From NCBI GenBank assembly GCA_040754295.1, contig JBFMCQ010000004.1, positions 1-64,000 of the forward strand: a stretch of 64,000 bases of DNA, written 5' to 3'. Shown piece after piece: positions 1 to 8,893 of this stretch (its first letter is position 1; every line of letters begins with the position of its first letter). The position numbers were made by a program, and so were the translations under genes. The notes under the pieces were generated by a model. That model was not told the origin of the DNA. It made no database searches and was given only the letters and a program-made list of their open reading frames with translations. This DNA comes from Solimonas sp040754295 (GTDB lineage: Bacteria; Pseudomonadota; Gammaproteobacteria; Nevskiales; Nevskiaceae).

Positions 1-12
1 GGGGGGAGAACC

Positions 13-423
13 ATGTATCGAGCACTCAGCATTCTGGCGCTCGCCGCGGGGGCGGCGACGCTGTCGACGGCCGCCCTCGCAGACGGCAACCGGCGCATCG
101 CGCCGACGGCACTCGCCGAGCAACTCACGCACGGCGAAACCGCCTACGTGCTCGACGTGCGCACGCCCGAAGAGTTCGCGCAGGGCCATGTCGCCGGCGC
201 GGTCAATATTCCGGTCCAGGATCTCGAGGCGCGGATGGACGTGGTGCCGGACGACGCCGAAATCGTCGTCTACTGCCACAGCGGCCGGCGCGCCGCGGAG
301 GCGGCGAGCCTGCTGCGCGAGCACGGCCATGCGGTCACCGAGCTCGACGGCAGCATTCTCGGCTGGCGCGCAGCCGGGCTGCCGGAAATCGGCAGCGCAG
401 GCGCAGCTGCTGCGATACCCTGA
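13..423 (+). CDS. Exported single-domain rhodanese
   Basis: A 136-residue protein. Residues 1-23 look like a Sec signal peptide ending ALA before Asp24, so the product is probably periplasmic. The rest is one rhodanese domain: the LDVRTPEEF motif is at 47-55 and the active-site loop CHSGRR begins at Cys88, so the sulfur-carrying cysteine is present. The family transfers sulfane sulfur; the substrate cannot be told from sequence. A purine-rich GGGGGGAGA lies just upstream of the ATG and the gene begins almost at the window edge, so operon partners to the left are unseen. It converges with the next gene. Confidence 0.9.
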   Translation: MYRALSILALAAGAATLSTAALADGNRRIAPTALAEQLTHGETAYVLDVRTPEEFAQGHVAGAVNIPVQDLEARMDVVPDDAEIVVYCHSGRRAAEAASLLREHGHAVTELDGSILGWRAAGLPEIGSAGAAAAIP

Positions 424-446
424 GCGGCCGGCAGGTCGCCTGCGCC

Positions 447-743
447 CTACTGCATCTCGCCGAGCGGGCGCAGGAAGGTGTAGCGGGCCGGCTCGACGAC
501 GAGCTTCTTGTTCGGCACGTCGGGCACGTCGACCTGGATCACCGCGAGCGGCAGCTGCGCGATGAATAAAGCCATGCCGCCGACGGTGGCGACGAGGCCC
601 AGCGGCCGCACGATCAGCAGATCGAAAGCCATCGCCGTCGCCGACGGCGCCTCGTCGATGCTCTCGCCGTAGGCCTGAGCCTGGGCAACGGTCGACGTTG
701 CGGCCATCAGGGCGGCCACCGCGAGCAGCTTGAGAGCGTTCAT
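447..743 (-). CDS. Small exported membrane-anchored protein of unknown function
   Basis: A 98-residue protein from an ATG preceded by GGGGTG; an in-frame GTG two codons earlier is less likely. It has a signal peptide of about 22 residues ending AQA, a hydrophobic stretch near residues 48-72 that could span the membrane, and a short tail containing VEPARYTFLRP. I do not recognise a characterised family. It is transcribed away from gpsA's 3' end and has its own upstream region (744-886). The function is unknown. Confidence 0.7.
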   Translation of the reverse strand: MNALKLLAVAALMAATSTVAQAQAYGESIDEAPSATAMAFDLLIVRPLGLVATVGGMALFIAQLPLAVIQVDVPDVPNKKLVVEPARYTFLRPLGEMQ

Positions 744-886
744 GTCCACCCCGCTTTTACGTGTGCCGACAGGAGCTTAGGCTCGGACTCCGAGACTGTC
801 AATGAAGTTGGCGAAGCAGTCGCCGGTGAGCTTCGAGCCCTGCCGGTCCCGCGCCGCCGAGCGCCCGGCGCGCGCCGCCGGCGCGT

Positions 887-1891
887 TCAGCCGGCTTCCG
901 GCTTGGCCGGGCGCGTCGCCAGCGCGCGCACGGCCTCGACCGCGCTCATGCGGCCTTCGAGCACGGCGCTGACGGCGTCGGTGATCGGCATCTCGACGCC
1001 GTGCTTGCGCGCGAGCCGCAGCACTTCGGGCGCCGCGCGCACGCCTTCGACGACCTGACGAATCTCGCGGCTCGCCTCGTCGACCGACTTGCCCTGCGCG
1101 AGCAGCAGGCCGAGACGGCGGTTGCGCGACTGGTTGTCGGTACAGGTCAACACCAGATCGCCCATGCCGGCGAGGCCCATCAGCGTCTCGCCGCGTGCGC
1201 CGAGCGCGTCGGCCAAGCGCATGATCTCGGCGAGCCCGCGCGTGATCAGCGCCGCGCGCGTGTTGGCGCCGAGCTGCAGACCGTCGGCGATGCCGACACC
1301 GATCGCCATGACGTTCTTCGCGGCGCCGCCGATCTCGACGCCGGGCAGATCATTGGTCCAGTACGCGCGAAAGCCGCCGCCATGCAGGCGCATCGCGATT
1401 TTCTCGGCGAAGGCGTGGTCCGCCGATGCGATCGTGACCGCGGTCGGCAGGCCCAGCCCCAGCTCCTTCGCGAAGGTCGGACCGGACAGCACCGCCATCG
1501 GCTGCCCCTGCACCAGCTCGTCCTCGATCACTTCGTGGATCAGCCGGCCGCTGCCGGGCTCCAGGCCCTTGCAGCCGGCGACCAGGCCCTGGCCGGGCCG
1601 GATCAAGGGCTTCAGGGCGTGCAAGGTTTCGCGCAAGGCGTGCGACGGTGTCGCGATCAGCAGATCCTCGCTGCCAGCGACGACCCGCTGCAGCTCGGAC
1701 GTCGCCGTGAGCATCACCGGGAACCTGCAGCCGGGCAGGTACTGCGCGTTCTCGCGCGCCTGCTGCATCTCGCCGACGCGCGCCGCGTCGCGGCCCCAGA
1801 GCAGCGTCGCCGGACCGCGCCGGGCGATGTGGATCGCCAGCGCGGTGCCGAACGAGCCGGCGCCCAGCACACCGATCGGGCAGCGGGTCAT
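887..1891 (-). CDS. gpsA: NAD(P)H-dependent glycerol-3-phosphate dehydrogenase
   Basis: A 334-residue cytoplasmic enzyme that reduces dihydroxyacetone phosphate to sn-glycerol-3-phosphate for phospholipid synthesis. The Rossmann motif GAGSFGTALA is at residues 10-19, CKGLE is near 107-111 and the catalytic-lysine segment GGAAKNVMAIG is at 188-198 (Lys192). The length matches the family. The open frame runs further upstream through secB, but the start is set at the ATG giving MTRCPIGVLGAG, just after secB. It is the last gene of a rhodanese-grxC-secB-gpsA operon, the order seen in pseudomonads and relatives. Confidence 0.97.
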   Translation of the reverse strand: MTRCPIGVLGAGSFGTALAIHIARRGPATLLWGRDAARVGEMQQARENAQYLPGCRFPVMLTATSELQRVVAGSEDLLIATPSHALRETLHALKPLIRPGQGLVAGCKGLEPGSGRLIHEVIEDELVQGQPMAVLSGPTFAKELGLGLPTAVTIASADHAFAEKIAMRLHGGGFRAYWTNDLPGVEIGGAAKNVMAIGVGIADGLQLGANTRAALITRGLAEIMRLADALGARGETLMGLAGMGDLVLTCTDNQSRNRRLGLLLAQGKSVDEASREIRQVVEGVRAAPEVLRLARKHGVEMPITDAVSAVLEGRMSAVEAVRALATRPAKPEAG

Positions 1892-1911
1892 GGCGCCGCG
1901 CGCCGCAGCGC

Positions 1912-2427
1912 TCAGTGGGCCTGCGCGACCGCGCCGGGTGCCGCAGCCGGCTGCTTCTGCGCGCGCGCCCGGTTCAGATGCTCCAGGTACAGCGCTTCGA
2001 AGTTGATCGGCTGCAGCAGTAGCTGCGGGAAGCCGCCACGCTGGACGAGATCGGCGATCGTCTCCCGCAGGAACGGGAAGATCAGACCCGGGCAGTAGCC
2101 GCCGAGCACCGCCTGGCGCTCCTCGTTGCTGGGGAATCCGCGCACGGTGAAGACGCCGGCCTGATGCGCCTCGGCGAGAAACGCGACGTCTTCGCCGAGC
2201 TTGGCGGTGACGGTCACCGCCAGGACCAGGTGGAAGTTGTCGTTGTCCAGGGATTTGACGTCGGTATTGACCTGCACGTCGATCTGCGGCTGCCACTGGC
2301 GCGAGAACACCTGCGGCGCCAGCGGCACTTCCAGCGAGGCGTCTTTCAGATAAATCTTCTGCAGCAGCACCTGCCGCTGTGGACTTCCCTGCGCGGCGCC
2401 GGCGCCGGCATTCTGCGTGTCGTTCAT
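1912..2427 (-). CDS. secB: Protein-export chaperone SecB
   Basis: A 171-residue cytoplasmic chaperone that keeps preproteins unfolded and hands them to SecA. Recognisable stretches are QKIYLKDASLE, FSRQWQPQIDVQVNT, GGYCPGLIFPFLRE and PINFEALYLEHL. It is slightly longer than the E. coli protein, with low-complexity ends rich in Ala, Gln and Pro. Its ATG overlaps the stop of the glutaredoxin gene by four bases, so the two are probably translationally coupled. gpsA follows after 20 bases. Confidence 0.97.
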   Translation of the reverse strand: MNDTQNAGAGAAQGSPQRQVLLQKIYLKDASLEVPLAPQVFSRQWQPQIDVQVNTDVKSLDNDNFHLVLAVTVTAKLGEDVAFLAEAHQAGVFTVRGFPSNEERQAVLGGYCPGLIFPFLRETIADLVQRGGFPQLLLQPINFEALYLEHLNRARAQKQPAAAPGAVAQAH

Positions 2428-2690
2428 GATGGGCTCGAGTCGTTGAGGAGTGGATCGAGTCGCCCCGCTTGGTCCAGGGCATAAAGATCGTCGAAACCGC
2501 CGACGTGGACGTCGCCGATGAAGATCTGCGGAACCGTGCGCCGGCCGCTCGCGCGGGTCATTTCATCGCGGCGCCCCGGATCCTCGTCGACGCGGATCTC
2601 GTCGATCTGCACGCCCTTGGCCGACAGCAGGCGCTTGGCCAGTACACAGAACGGGCAATAGCGCGTGCTGTAGATGCGCACTACCTTCAC
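2424..2690 (-). CDS. grxC: Glutaredoxin 3
   Basis: An 88-residue dithiol glutaredoxin. It has the redox motif CPFC at residues 12-15, the cis-proline TVP at 52-54 and the glutathione-binding GGFDDL segment near 64-69. It reduces disulfides and glutathione mixed disulfides in the cytoplasm. The start is a GTG that overlaps the stop of the upstream rhodanese gene; its own stop overlaps secB's ATG. The tight packing supports one transcript. Confidence 0.95.
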   Translation of the reverse strand: MKVVRIYSTRYCPFCVLAKRLLSAKGVQIDEIRVDEDPGRRDEMTRASGRRTVPQIFIGDVHVGGFDDLYALDQAGRLDPLLNDSSPS

Positions 2691-3109
2691 TTCGTCGTCA
2701 CCGGCAGGTTGGCGCCGAGCCAGGCGTTGAGGCCGCCGCGCAGCGGGTACACCTCGGCATAACCCTGCTTGCGCAGGCGCTCGGCGGCGCTCGCCGAGCT
2801 TGAGCCGAGCGCGCAGTAAACGAGCACCGGCCGGGATTTGTCCTTGAGCTGGCCGAGCTGCTCGTCGAGCTTCGCCAGCGGCGCATTCCGCGCGTTGAGG
2901 AGATGCCCTTTCTTGTAATCCGCCGGCGTGCGCACGTCGAGGATCACCGGCTCGCGATCGTTGATCAGACGCACCGCCTCGGCCACCGACAGCCGCTTGC
3001 CGCCGGTGAGCGCGCCATGCACCTCATTGGCGATCAAAAGCGCCACGACGATGCCGAGCGCGGCGAACAGGCCGGGATGGTTGCCGAAGAAGTCGATCAG
3101 CTGGTCCAT
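2687..3109 (-). CDS. Membrane-anchored rhodanese (YibN-type)
   Basis: A 140-residue protein. An N-terminal hydrophobic segment (about residues 10-30) should anchor it in the inner membrane. The rhodanese domain carries ILDVRTPADYKKGH and the active-site loop beginning YCALGSSS, so the catalytic cysteine is kept. The chosen ATG gives MDQLIDFF; an upstream in-frame start would add 13 unconserved residues. It is the first gene of the rhodanese-grxC-secB-gpsA operon, in the place of YibN in enterics. It is divergent from envC, with an 85-base shared control region. Confidence 0.9.
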   Translation of the reverse strand: MDQLIDFFGNHPGLFAALGIVVALLIANEVHGALTGGKRLSVAEAVRLINDREPVILDVRTPADYKKGHLLNARNAPLAKLDEQLGQLKDKSRPVLVYCALGSSSASAAERLRKQGYAEVYPLRGGLNAWLGANLPVTTK

Positions 3110-3194
3110 GCGGGAAGTGTCATGCAAAACCGAAAACCAAAGCAGCAAACGGCCCGCGGCGCAGCGGGCTGTTGGTGTCCTGTACGATTATCGC

Positions 3195-4346
3195 ATGAAG
3201 CGCCTGTGGCTCCCTATGCTCGCGCTGTGCGAGCTCTACGTCGGTGCTGCGGCTGCGGCCGGCGGCGAGCTGCGGCAGAAGCAGGAGGCGCTCGAATCGG
3301 TGCGCGTGCGCATCGAGCAGCTGTCGAAGTCGATCGAGGAAGACCAGGCGCGTCGCGACGCACTGGCGCGCGACGTTCAGAACACCGAACGCCGCATCGC
3401 CGCGATCGACGCCGAGCTCAAAGCGCTACAGCAGCAGAGCGCGAAGCAGCGCGAGCGCATCCAGGAGACCGAAAAGGAAATCGCGGCCTCGAATCGCGCG
3501 CTGGCAAAACGCAATGAGGGCCTGCGCCGGCAGCTGCGCGCGGCCTACGTCATCGGCCGCCAGGGGCAGACGCAGCTGCTGCTGAACCAGAATGCCGTGC
3601 AGAAAGTCGGGCGCGTGCTCGTGTACTACGACTACCTGCAGCGTGCGCAGACCCGCGCGATCGAAGGCATCCGCGGCCGCGTGAACGTGCTCGAAGCGCT
3701 GTCGGAGCGCCTGCAGGCCGAGGTCGCGCGCCTGACCGAGCTGCAAAGCCGGCAGGAGGCATCGCTGGCCGAGCTCAAGGAGTCCCGCGCGCAGCGCCGG
3801 AAGATGCTCGCCCAGCTGCGCGCGCGCATCGCCGACGAGCAGGGCGAGCTGGCGCGCCTGCGCGCCGACGAGCGCGCCGTGAGCGAGCTGATCGAGCGCC
3901 TGCAGGAGGCGCTCGCGGAGCTACCGCCGAAAACCGGCTACTCGGACAAGCCCTTCGGCAGCCTGCGCGGCAAGCTGCCCTGGCCGCTGCGCGGCAAGCT
4001 CATCGCCCGCTACGGCGAGGCCAAGGCGGGCGGCAAGCTGAGCTGGAAAGGACACTGGATCGGCGCCGCCGAAGGCGCGGCGATCAAGGCGGTCGCGCGC
4101 GGACGCGTGGCCTATGTCGGCTGGATGCATCGCTACGGCCTGATCGTGCTGCTCGAGCATGAAGGCGGCTACTACAGCCTGTACGGTCACGCGCAGTCGG
4201 CGGCGGTTGCCGTCGGCAACGCGGTGCGCGCCGGCCAGGTGATCGCGCGGGCCGGAAGCACCGGCGGCCACGAGCAGGCCGGCGTCTATTTCGAGCTGCG
4301 CAAAGGCACCCAGGCGATCGATCCCAGACTCTGGCTCGCGCGCTAG
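3195..4346 (+). CDS. envC: Murein hydrolase activator EnvC (degenerate LytM)
   Basis: A 383-residue exported protein that in relatives activates amidases at the division septum. It has a signal peptide (about 1-22), a long coiled coil rich in Glu, Arg and Gln (about 25-260), and a C-terminal LytM/M23 domain ending DPRLWLAR. The LytM metal ligands are not all kept: the first His is absent and the HxH becomes YGHAQ. That fits an activator rather than an active peptidase, as in E. coli EnvC. It is followed by ctpA and yibQ, a conserved cell-envelope cluster. Confidence 0.92.
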   Translation: MKRLWLPMLALCELYVGAAAAAGGELRQKQEALESVRVRIEQLSKSIEEDQARRDALARDVQNTERRIAAIDAELKALQQQSAKQRERIQETEKEIAASNRALAKRNEGLRRQLRAAYVIGRQGQTQLLLNQNAVQKVGRVLVYYDYLQRAQTRAIEGIRGRVNVLEALSERLQAEVARLTELQSRQEASLAELKESRAQRRKMLAQLRARIADEQGELARLRADERAVSELIERLQEALAELPPKTGYSDKPFGSLRGKLPWPLRGKLIARYGEAKAGGKLSWKGHWIGAAEGAAIKAVARGRVAYVGWMHRYGLIVLLEHEGGYYSLYGHAQSAAVAVGNAVRAGQVIARAGSTGGHEQAGVYFELRKGTQAIDPRLWLAR

Positions 4347-4495
4347 CTGCATCAAACGGCGGCGCGCGCAGCCAGAATGCAGCCGCAGGGCGGCTCAATG
4401 ACCGACGGGCGGCGGGTCGCGCCGGAACCCGGCGCTTTCCGCACAGTCGTACAGTTGTTATCTTGCGCGTTACCGTTTGGATTCTCAGCGCTTAC

Positions 4496-5842
4496 ATGTC
4501 CCTCTCGCACCGCGTACCGCTGGCCCTGCTCGCCGGCATCCTCATTGGCGCCTCGGTCAGCCTGACGTCCGGCGTGCTCGCCGACCGCTCGAAGGCGGCG
4601 GAAACGGTCCCGGTCAAGGACCTGCAGACCTTCGTCGAGATTCTCAACCGCGTGAAGAGCGACTACGTCGAGCCGGTCGACGACAAGACGCTGCTCGAAA
4701 ACGCGGTGCGCGGCATGCTCACCGGCCTGGACCCGCACTCCGCGTATCTGGACAAGGAAGAGTTCAGGGAGATGAACATCGCGACCTCCGGCAAGTTCGG
4801 GGGTCTGGGCATCGAGGTGCAGATGCAGGACGGTTTCGTCCGCGTCGTCGCGCCGATCGACGACACGCCGGCCGCGCGCGCCGGCATCGAGCCCGGCGAT
4901 CTCATCGTCAAGATCGACGAAACGCCGGTCAAGGGGCTGTCGCTCAACGACGCGGTCACGCGCATGCGCGGCGATCCGGGCACCAAGGTCACGCTGACGC
5001 TGGTGCGCGAGGGCGAGTCGGCGCCCAAGGTCATGGAGCTCGAGCGCGACGTGATCAAGGTGTCCAGCGTGCGCGGGCGCATGCTCGAGCCGGGCATGGC
5101 CTATCTGCGCATCTCCAGCTTCACGACCGACACCGGTCCGGCGCTGGAGAAAGAGGTGGCACGCCTGTCCGGCGAAGCCGGCGGCAGCCTCAAGGGCGTG
5201 ATTCTCGATCTGCGCAACAACCCCGGCGGCGTGCTCGATGCCGCGGTCAAGGTCAGCGACAGCTTCCTCGACAAGGGCACGATCGTCAGCATCCGCGGCC
5301 GCGACGGCAACGGCGGACGTGAGTTCGGCGCCAGCAACGGCGACGTCCTCGGCGGCAAGCCACTGATCGTCATGATCAACGCCGGCTCGGCGTCGGCCTC
5401 GGAGATCGTCGCCGGCGCGATCCAGGATCACCACCGCGGCATCCTGGTCGGCTCGCGCACCTTCGGCAAGGGTTCGGTGCAGACGATCCTGCCGCTGTCC
5501 AACGAAGGCGCGATCAAGATCACGACCGCGCGTTACTACACGCCGGGCGGCCGCTCGATCCAGGCCGAGGGCATCGAGCCGGACATCCCGATCCGACCGT
5601 TGCAGATCGCCCGTTCGGAAGGCAGCGAGGAGGCGGACACGCTCACCCCAATCTCGGAGGCCGACCTCGCCAAGAGCCTCGCCAACGAAAACGGCGACCC
5701 GGCGCACCAGGACGAGGTGGCGAAGAAGCGCGAACTGGCCGAGAAGCAGGCCAAGCAGGCGCGCGAGCTCGCCGAGAACGACTACGCGCTCTACGAGGCC
5801 CTGAATCTGCTCAAGGGGCTGGTGATCGCGCAGGCGCGGTAA
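4496..5842 (+). CDS. ctpA: C-terminal processing protease (S41)
   Basis: A 448-residue S41 peptidase. It has an N-terminal membrane/signal segment (about 5-30), a PDZ domain (about 95-180) with GLGIEV and a carboxylate-binding region, and the catalytic core. The nucleophile lies in GSASASEIVAG (Ser300) and the general base in RTFGKGSVQ (Lys325), 25 residues apart as in Prc. The C-terminal tail is charged. The family trims periplasmic and envelope proteins, including cell-wall hydrolases. Start chosen: the ATG giving MSLSHRV; a TTG 33 bases upstream is possible. yibQ follows after three bases. Confidence 0.95.
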   Translation: MSLSHRVPLALLAGILIGASVSLTSGVLADRSKAAETVPVKDLQTFVEILNRVKSDYVEPVDDKTLLENAVRGMLTGLDPHSAYLDKEEFREMNIATSGKFGGLGIEVQMQDGFVRVVAPIDDTPAARAGIEPGDLIVKIDETPVKGLSLNDAVTRMRGDPGTKVTLTLVREGESAPKVMELERDVIKVSSVRGRMLEPGMAYLRISSFTTDTGPALEKEVARLSGEAGGSLKGVILDLRNNPGGVLDAAVKVSDSFLDKGTIVSIRGRDGNGGREFGASNGDVLGGKPLIVMINAGSASASEIVAGAIQDHHRGILVGSRTFGKGSVQTILPLSNEGAIKITTARYYTPGGRSIQAEGIEPDIPIRPLQIARSEGSEEADTLTPISEADLAKSLANENGDPAHQDEVAKKRELAEKQAKQARELAENDYALYEALNLLKGLVIAQAR

Positions 5843-5845
5843 CGC

Positions 5846-6646
5846 GTGACCCGCCGGCGCCTGGGGACAGTGGCGGCCTTGTTCTTCGGGCTCGCCGCCC
5901 TCGGCGCGCAGGCCGGTGCGCCGCTGATCAGCATCGTCATCGACGACCTCGGCGACAGCTGGGCCGAGGGCCGCGCCGCGATCGAGCTGCCGGGTGCCGT
6001 CGCCTGCGCGTTCCTGCCGGAATCGCCGCACACGCAGCGCCTCGCCGGGCTCGCGCATGACGCGGGCAAGGAGGTTCTCGTGCATCTGCCGCTGGAGCCG
6101 AGCGCCGGCGCGATGCACCCGCTGGCGCTGCGCATGGAGGAGCCGGCGGTACTGCGCAGCGGGGCGCTCGAGCGTCTGCTCGCGGCCGTGCCGCATGCGG
6201 TCGGCGTCAACAACCATCAGGGCAGCCGGGCGACGGCCAGCCACGGCACGATGCACTGGCTGATGCGCGAGCTCTCGCTACGCGGAACGGCCTACTTCAT
6301 CGACAGCATGACGACGCCCGAAAGCGTCGCCTACCCGCTGGCGCGCGCCTACGGCATCCCGGCGACGCGCCGCCGCGTGTTCCTCGACCACGAGCGTGGC
6401 GCGGAGGCGACCCGCCGCGAGTTCAGCCGGCTGATCGAACTCGCGCGGCGGACCGGCGGTGCGCTCGCGATCGGCCATCCGTACCCGGAAACCCTCGAGG
6501 TCCTGTCCGAGCTGCTGGGGCAGCTGGACCGGACCGGCGTGAGTCTCGTCGCCCCATCGCAGCTCATCGGCAAGACCGAGCAGCGCCTGCCGGTGCAGCC
6601 GGTCGCGCTGCGCATGGCGACCCGGCTTTCGGCCGGACAGCCGTAG
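5846..6646 (+). CDS. Divergent polysaccharide deacetylase (YibQ family)
   Basis: A 266-residue exported protein starting at GTG three bases after the ctpA stop. It has a signal peptide of about 24 residues, then the YibQ/DUF610 core: ISIVIDDLGDS near 30-40, HLPLEP near 76-81, GVNNHQGSRAT near 119-129 and FIDSMTT near 153-159. The fold is related to polysaccharide deacetylases, but a substrate is not established. The envC-ctpA-yibQ order suggests a role in peptidoglycan turnover. The 3' end converges one base short of ubiB's stop. Confidence 0.9.
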   Translation: MTRRRLGTVAALFFGLAALGAQAGAPLISIVIDDLGDSWAEGRAAIELPGAVACAFLPESPHTQRLAGLAHDAGKEVLVHLPLEPSAGAMHPLALRMEEPAVLRSGALERLLAAVPHAVGVNNHQGSRATASHGTMHWLMRELSLRGTAYFIDSMTTPESVAYPLARAYGIPATRRRVFLDHERGAEATRREFSRLIELARRTGGALAIGHPYPETLEVLSELLGQLDRTGVSLVAPSQLIGKTEQRLPVQPVALRMATRLSAGQP

Positions 6647-6647
6647 C

Positions 6648-8276
6648 TCACCGCTTCAGCGCGCCGATCGCGAGCACCGCAGCGGCGCCGGCCAGAAGCC
6701 AGCTCAGCAGCGGCGCACCGGCGAGCAGCAGCCCTTTGCCCGACACGTAGATCAGCGCCGCCGAGAACGCCAGCGCCGCAGCGCCGATCATGCGCAGCTG
6801 GCGCCGGTTCGACTCGCGCAGCTCGGTGCGCAGCGTCTCCAGCTCCTGGCGCGAAACACCGCCAGGCCGCTCGCCATGCGCGAGCTGACGCAGCGCCTGG
6901 TGCGCGAGCTGCGGCAGCGTCTCGGCGAGCAGCGGCAGATTGACGCGCACGCGCTCGAGCGTCGCCGTCGGGCCGAGACGGCGGCGCATCCAGTCTTCCA
7001 TGATCGGTTTGGCCGTCTGCCACAGATCCAGGTCCGGATTGAGCTGCCGGCCGAGCCCCTCGATCTGCAGCAGCGTCTTCTGCAGCAGCACCAGCTGCGG
7101 CTGCACCTGGTAGTTGAAGCGCCGCGCGATCTGGAACAGGCGCACGAGGAAGAAGCCGAACGAGATCTCCTTGAGCGGCCGCTGGAAGATCGGCTCGCAC
7201 ACGGTGCGGATCGCGGCTTCGAACTCCTCGACGCGCGTATCCGACGGAATCCACTCGCTTTCGACGTGCAGCTCGGCGACGCGGCGGTAGTCGCGGTTGA
7301 AGAACGCGTAGAAGTTCTCGGCGAGGTAGCGCTGGTCCGACGGCGTGAGCTGACCGACGATGCCGAAGTCGACGGCGAGATAGCTCGGCTTCTTCGGATC
7401 GGACACGTCGACGAAGATGTTGCCGGGGTGCATGTCCGCGTGGAAGAAGTTGTCGCGGAAGGTCTGCTTGAAGAAGATCTCGACGCCGCGCTCCGAGAGC
7501 ACGCCGAAATCCACGCCCAGCGCACGCAGGCGATCCAGCTCGCGGATCGACACGCCGTGTATCCGCTCCATCACCAGCACGCGCGTGCGCGTGTATTCCC
7601 AGTGCACCAGCGGGTGGTAGATCAGCTCGGAGCCAAGCCAGTTGCGGCGCAGCTGCGCACAGTTCGCGCCCTCGCGCATCAGGTCGAGCTCGTCGAGCAG
7701 GATCTTCTCGTACTCGGCGACGACTTCACGCGGCCTCAGCCGCCGCGCCGTGCGCGAATAGCGGTGCGCGAGCTGCGCCATCGTGCGCAGCAGCTCGATG
7801 TCGGCTTCGATCGCCTGCTCGACGCCGGGCCGCAGGATCTTGACGACGACCTCCAGGCCCGGGCTGCCGTCGTCGCCCGGCTTGAGCCGCGCGGCGTGCA
7901 CCTGCGCGACCGATGCGGACGCCAGCGGCACCAGATCGAAATCGGCGAACAGCTCGCCGATCGGCCGGCCCAGCTCCTGCTCGACGATGTCGCGCGCCTG
8001 CTCGCCGGGAAACGGCGGCACCCGGTCCTGCAGCTTCGCCAGCTCTTCGGCGATGTCCGGCGGAACGATGTCCGGACGCGTCGACAAAGCCTGGCCGAAC
8101 TTGATGAACACCGGTCCGAGCGTCTCGAGCGCGAGGCGCAGGCGCTCGCCGCGCGGCCGCGGATCGCGCGAGCGGTGGCGCGGATCGAGCAGCTCGCGCA
8201 GGCCGTAGCGCGCAGCCACCGCGCGGATCTGCCAGACCCGGCGCAGCCGCGAGAAGCTGAGCAGGCGGGCGCTCAT
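6648..8276 (-). CDS. ubiB: Ubiquinone biosynthesis kinase-like protein UbiB
   Basis: A 542-residue atypical kinase/ATPase of the ABC1/ADCK family needed for ubiquinone synthesis. It has the family signature VFIKFGQALSTRPD near residue 53, a catalytic-loop-like DMHPGNIFVD and a metal-binding VDFGIVG. Two hydrophobic segments at the C-terminus anchor it in the inner membrane. The long frame extends upstream, but the start is the ATG giving MSARLLSFSR, which overlaps the ubiJ stop by four bases. It is the last gene of ubiE-ubiJ-ubiB. Confidence 0.97.
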   Translation of the reverse strand: MSARLLSFSRLRRVWQIRAVAARYGLRELLDPRHRSRDPRPRGERLRLALETLGPVFIKFGQALSTRPDIVPPDIAEELAKLQDRVPPFPGEQARDIVEQELGRPIGELFADFDLVPLASASVAQVHAARLKPGDDGSPGLEVVVKILRPGVEQAIEADIELLRTMAQLAHRYSRTARRLRPREVVAEYEKILLDELDLMREGANCAQLRRNWLGSELIYHPLVHWEYTRTRVLVMERIHGVSIRELDRLRALGVDFGVLSERGVEIFFKQTFRDNFFHADMHPGNIFVDVSDPKKPSYLAVDFGIVGQLTPSDQRYLAENFYAFFNRDYRRVAELHVESEWIPSDTRVEEFEAAIRTVCEPIFQRPLKEISFGFFLVRLFQIARRFNYQVQPQLVLLQKTLLQIEGLGRQLNPDLDLWQTAKPIMEDWMRRRLGPTATLERVRVNLPLLAETLPQLAHQALRQLAHGERPGGVSRQELETLRTELRESNRRQLRMIGAAALAFSAALIYVSGKGLLLAGAPLLSWLLAGAAAVLAIGALKR

Positions 8277-8893
8277 GACTGTACCCGCGTCTCGATACGG
8301 CGCAGGCGCGCCTCGAAGCGCGCGACGTCGTCGCGCAGCGTCTCCACCGCGAGCGCCCATTCCTCGACGTCGGCGGCGCGCGCGAGATCGCGCGTCTCCT
8401 CGCGCAGGTATTCCGCGGTATCGAGCGAGAGCGTTGCGAGGCTGCGGCGTCCCCAGCCCGACAGCGCGCGCAGGCCCTCGACCAGGCGATGACCAGCGGC
8501 ATCGCCGACGAAGCGCGCGGCCAGCTCCTCGGGATCGAAGCCGACGGCGGCGAGAATGCGATTGAACCGCAGCAGCAGCTCGACGTCGCCGTCGACCTGC
8601 AGGCCCTGCGGAATGCGCTGGTCGCCGTCGCCCTGGGTGACGCTCCATGCCAGCCGCATCAAGGTCGCCGCGCGTCCGCTCACGCGCACGTCCGCGGCGC
8701 GGTCGAGCTCCGCTGCGACGCGCACGCCGCCGCCGTGGAACTCGACGAAGAACGACCAGTCCGGGCTCTCGGTGCGCAGCTCGATGGCGCGTCCGGCGAG
8801 TGCGGCACAGGCCTCGAGCGCGCTCTGCTCGAGGCCGAGATAGCGGTTGAGCGCGACCTCGACGGCCGCGCATAGCAGCGGCGGCGCGCTCAC
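8273..8893 (-). CDS. ubiJ: Ubiquinone biosynthesis accessory factor UbiJ (SCP2 domain)
   Basis: A 206-residue protein with an N-terminal SCP2 sterol-carrier-like domain (about 15-115: VEFHGGGVRV, QGLQVDGDVELLLRF) and a C-terminal charged helical region (about 150-206). UbiJ binds lipid and helps assemble the soluble ubiquinone-synthesis complex. The start is a GTG that overlaps the ubiE stop; the end overlaps ubiB's ATG. Position between ubiE and ubiB is diagnostic for this weakly conserved protein. Confidence 0.93.
   Translation of the reverse strand: MSAPPLLCAAVEVALNRYLGLEQSALEACAALAGRAIELRTESPDWSFFVEFHGGGVRVAAELDRAADVRVSGRAATLMRLAWSVTQGDGDQRIPQGLQVDGDVELLLRFNRILAAVGFDPEELAARFVGDAAGHRLVEGLRALSGWGRRSLATLSLDTAEYLREETRDLARAADVEEWALAVETLRDDVARFEARLRRIETRVQS

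Noticed and set aside
4352..6256. A 634-codon minus-strand frame opposite ctpA and yibQ
   Set aside because: It is antisense to conserved genes and its product is Arg/Ala/Asp-rich low-complexity sequence, as expected of a GC-rich shadow frame.
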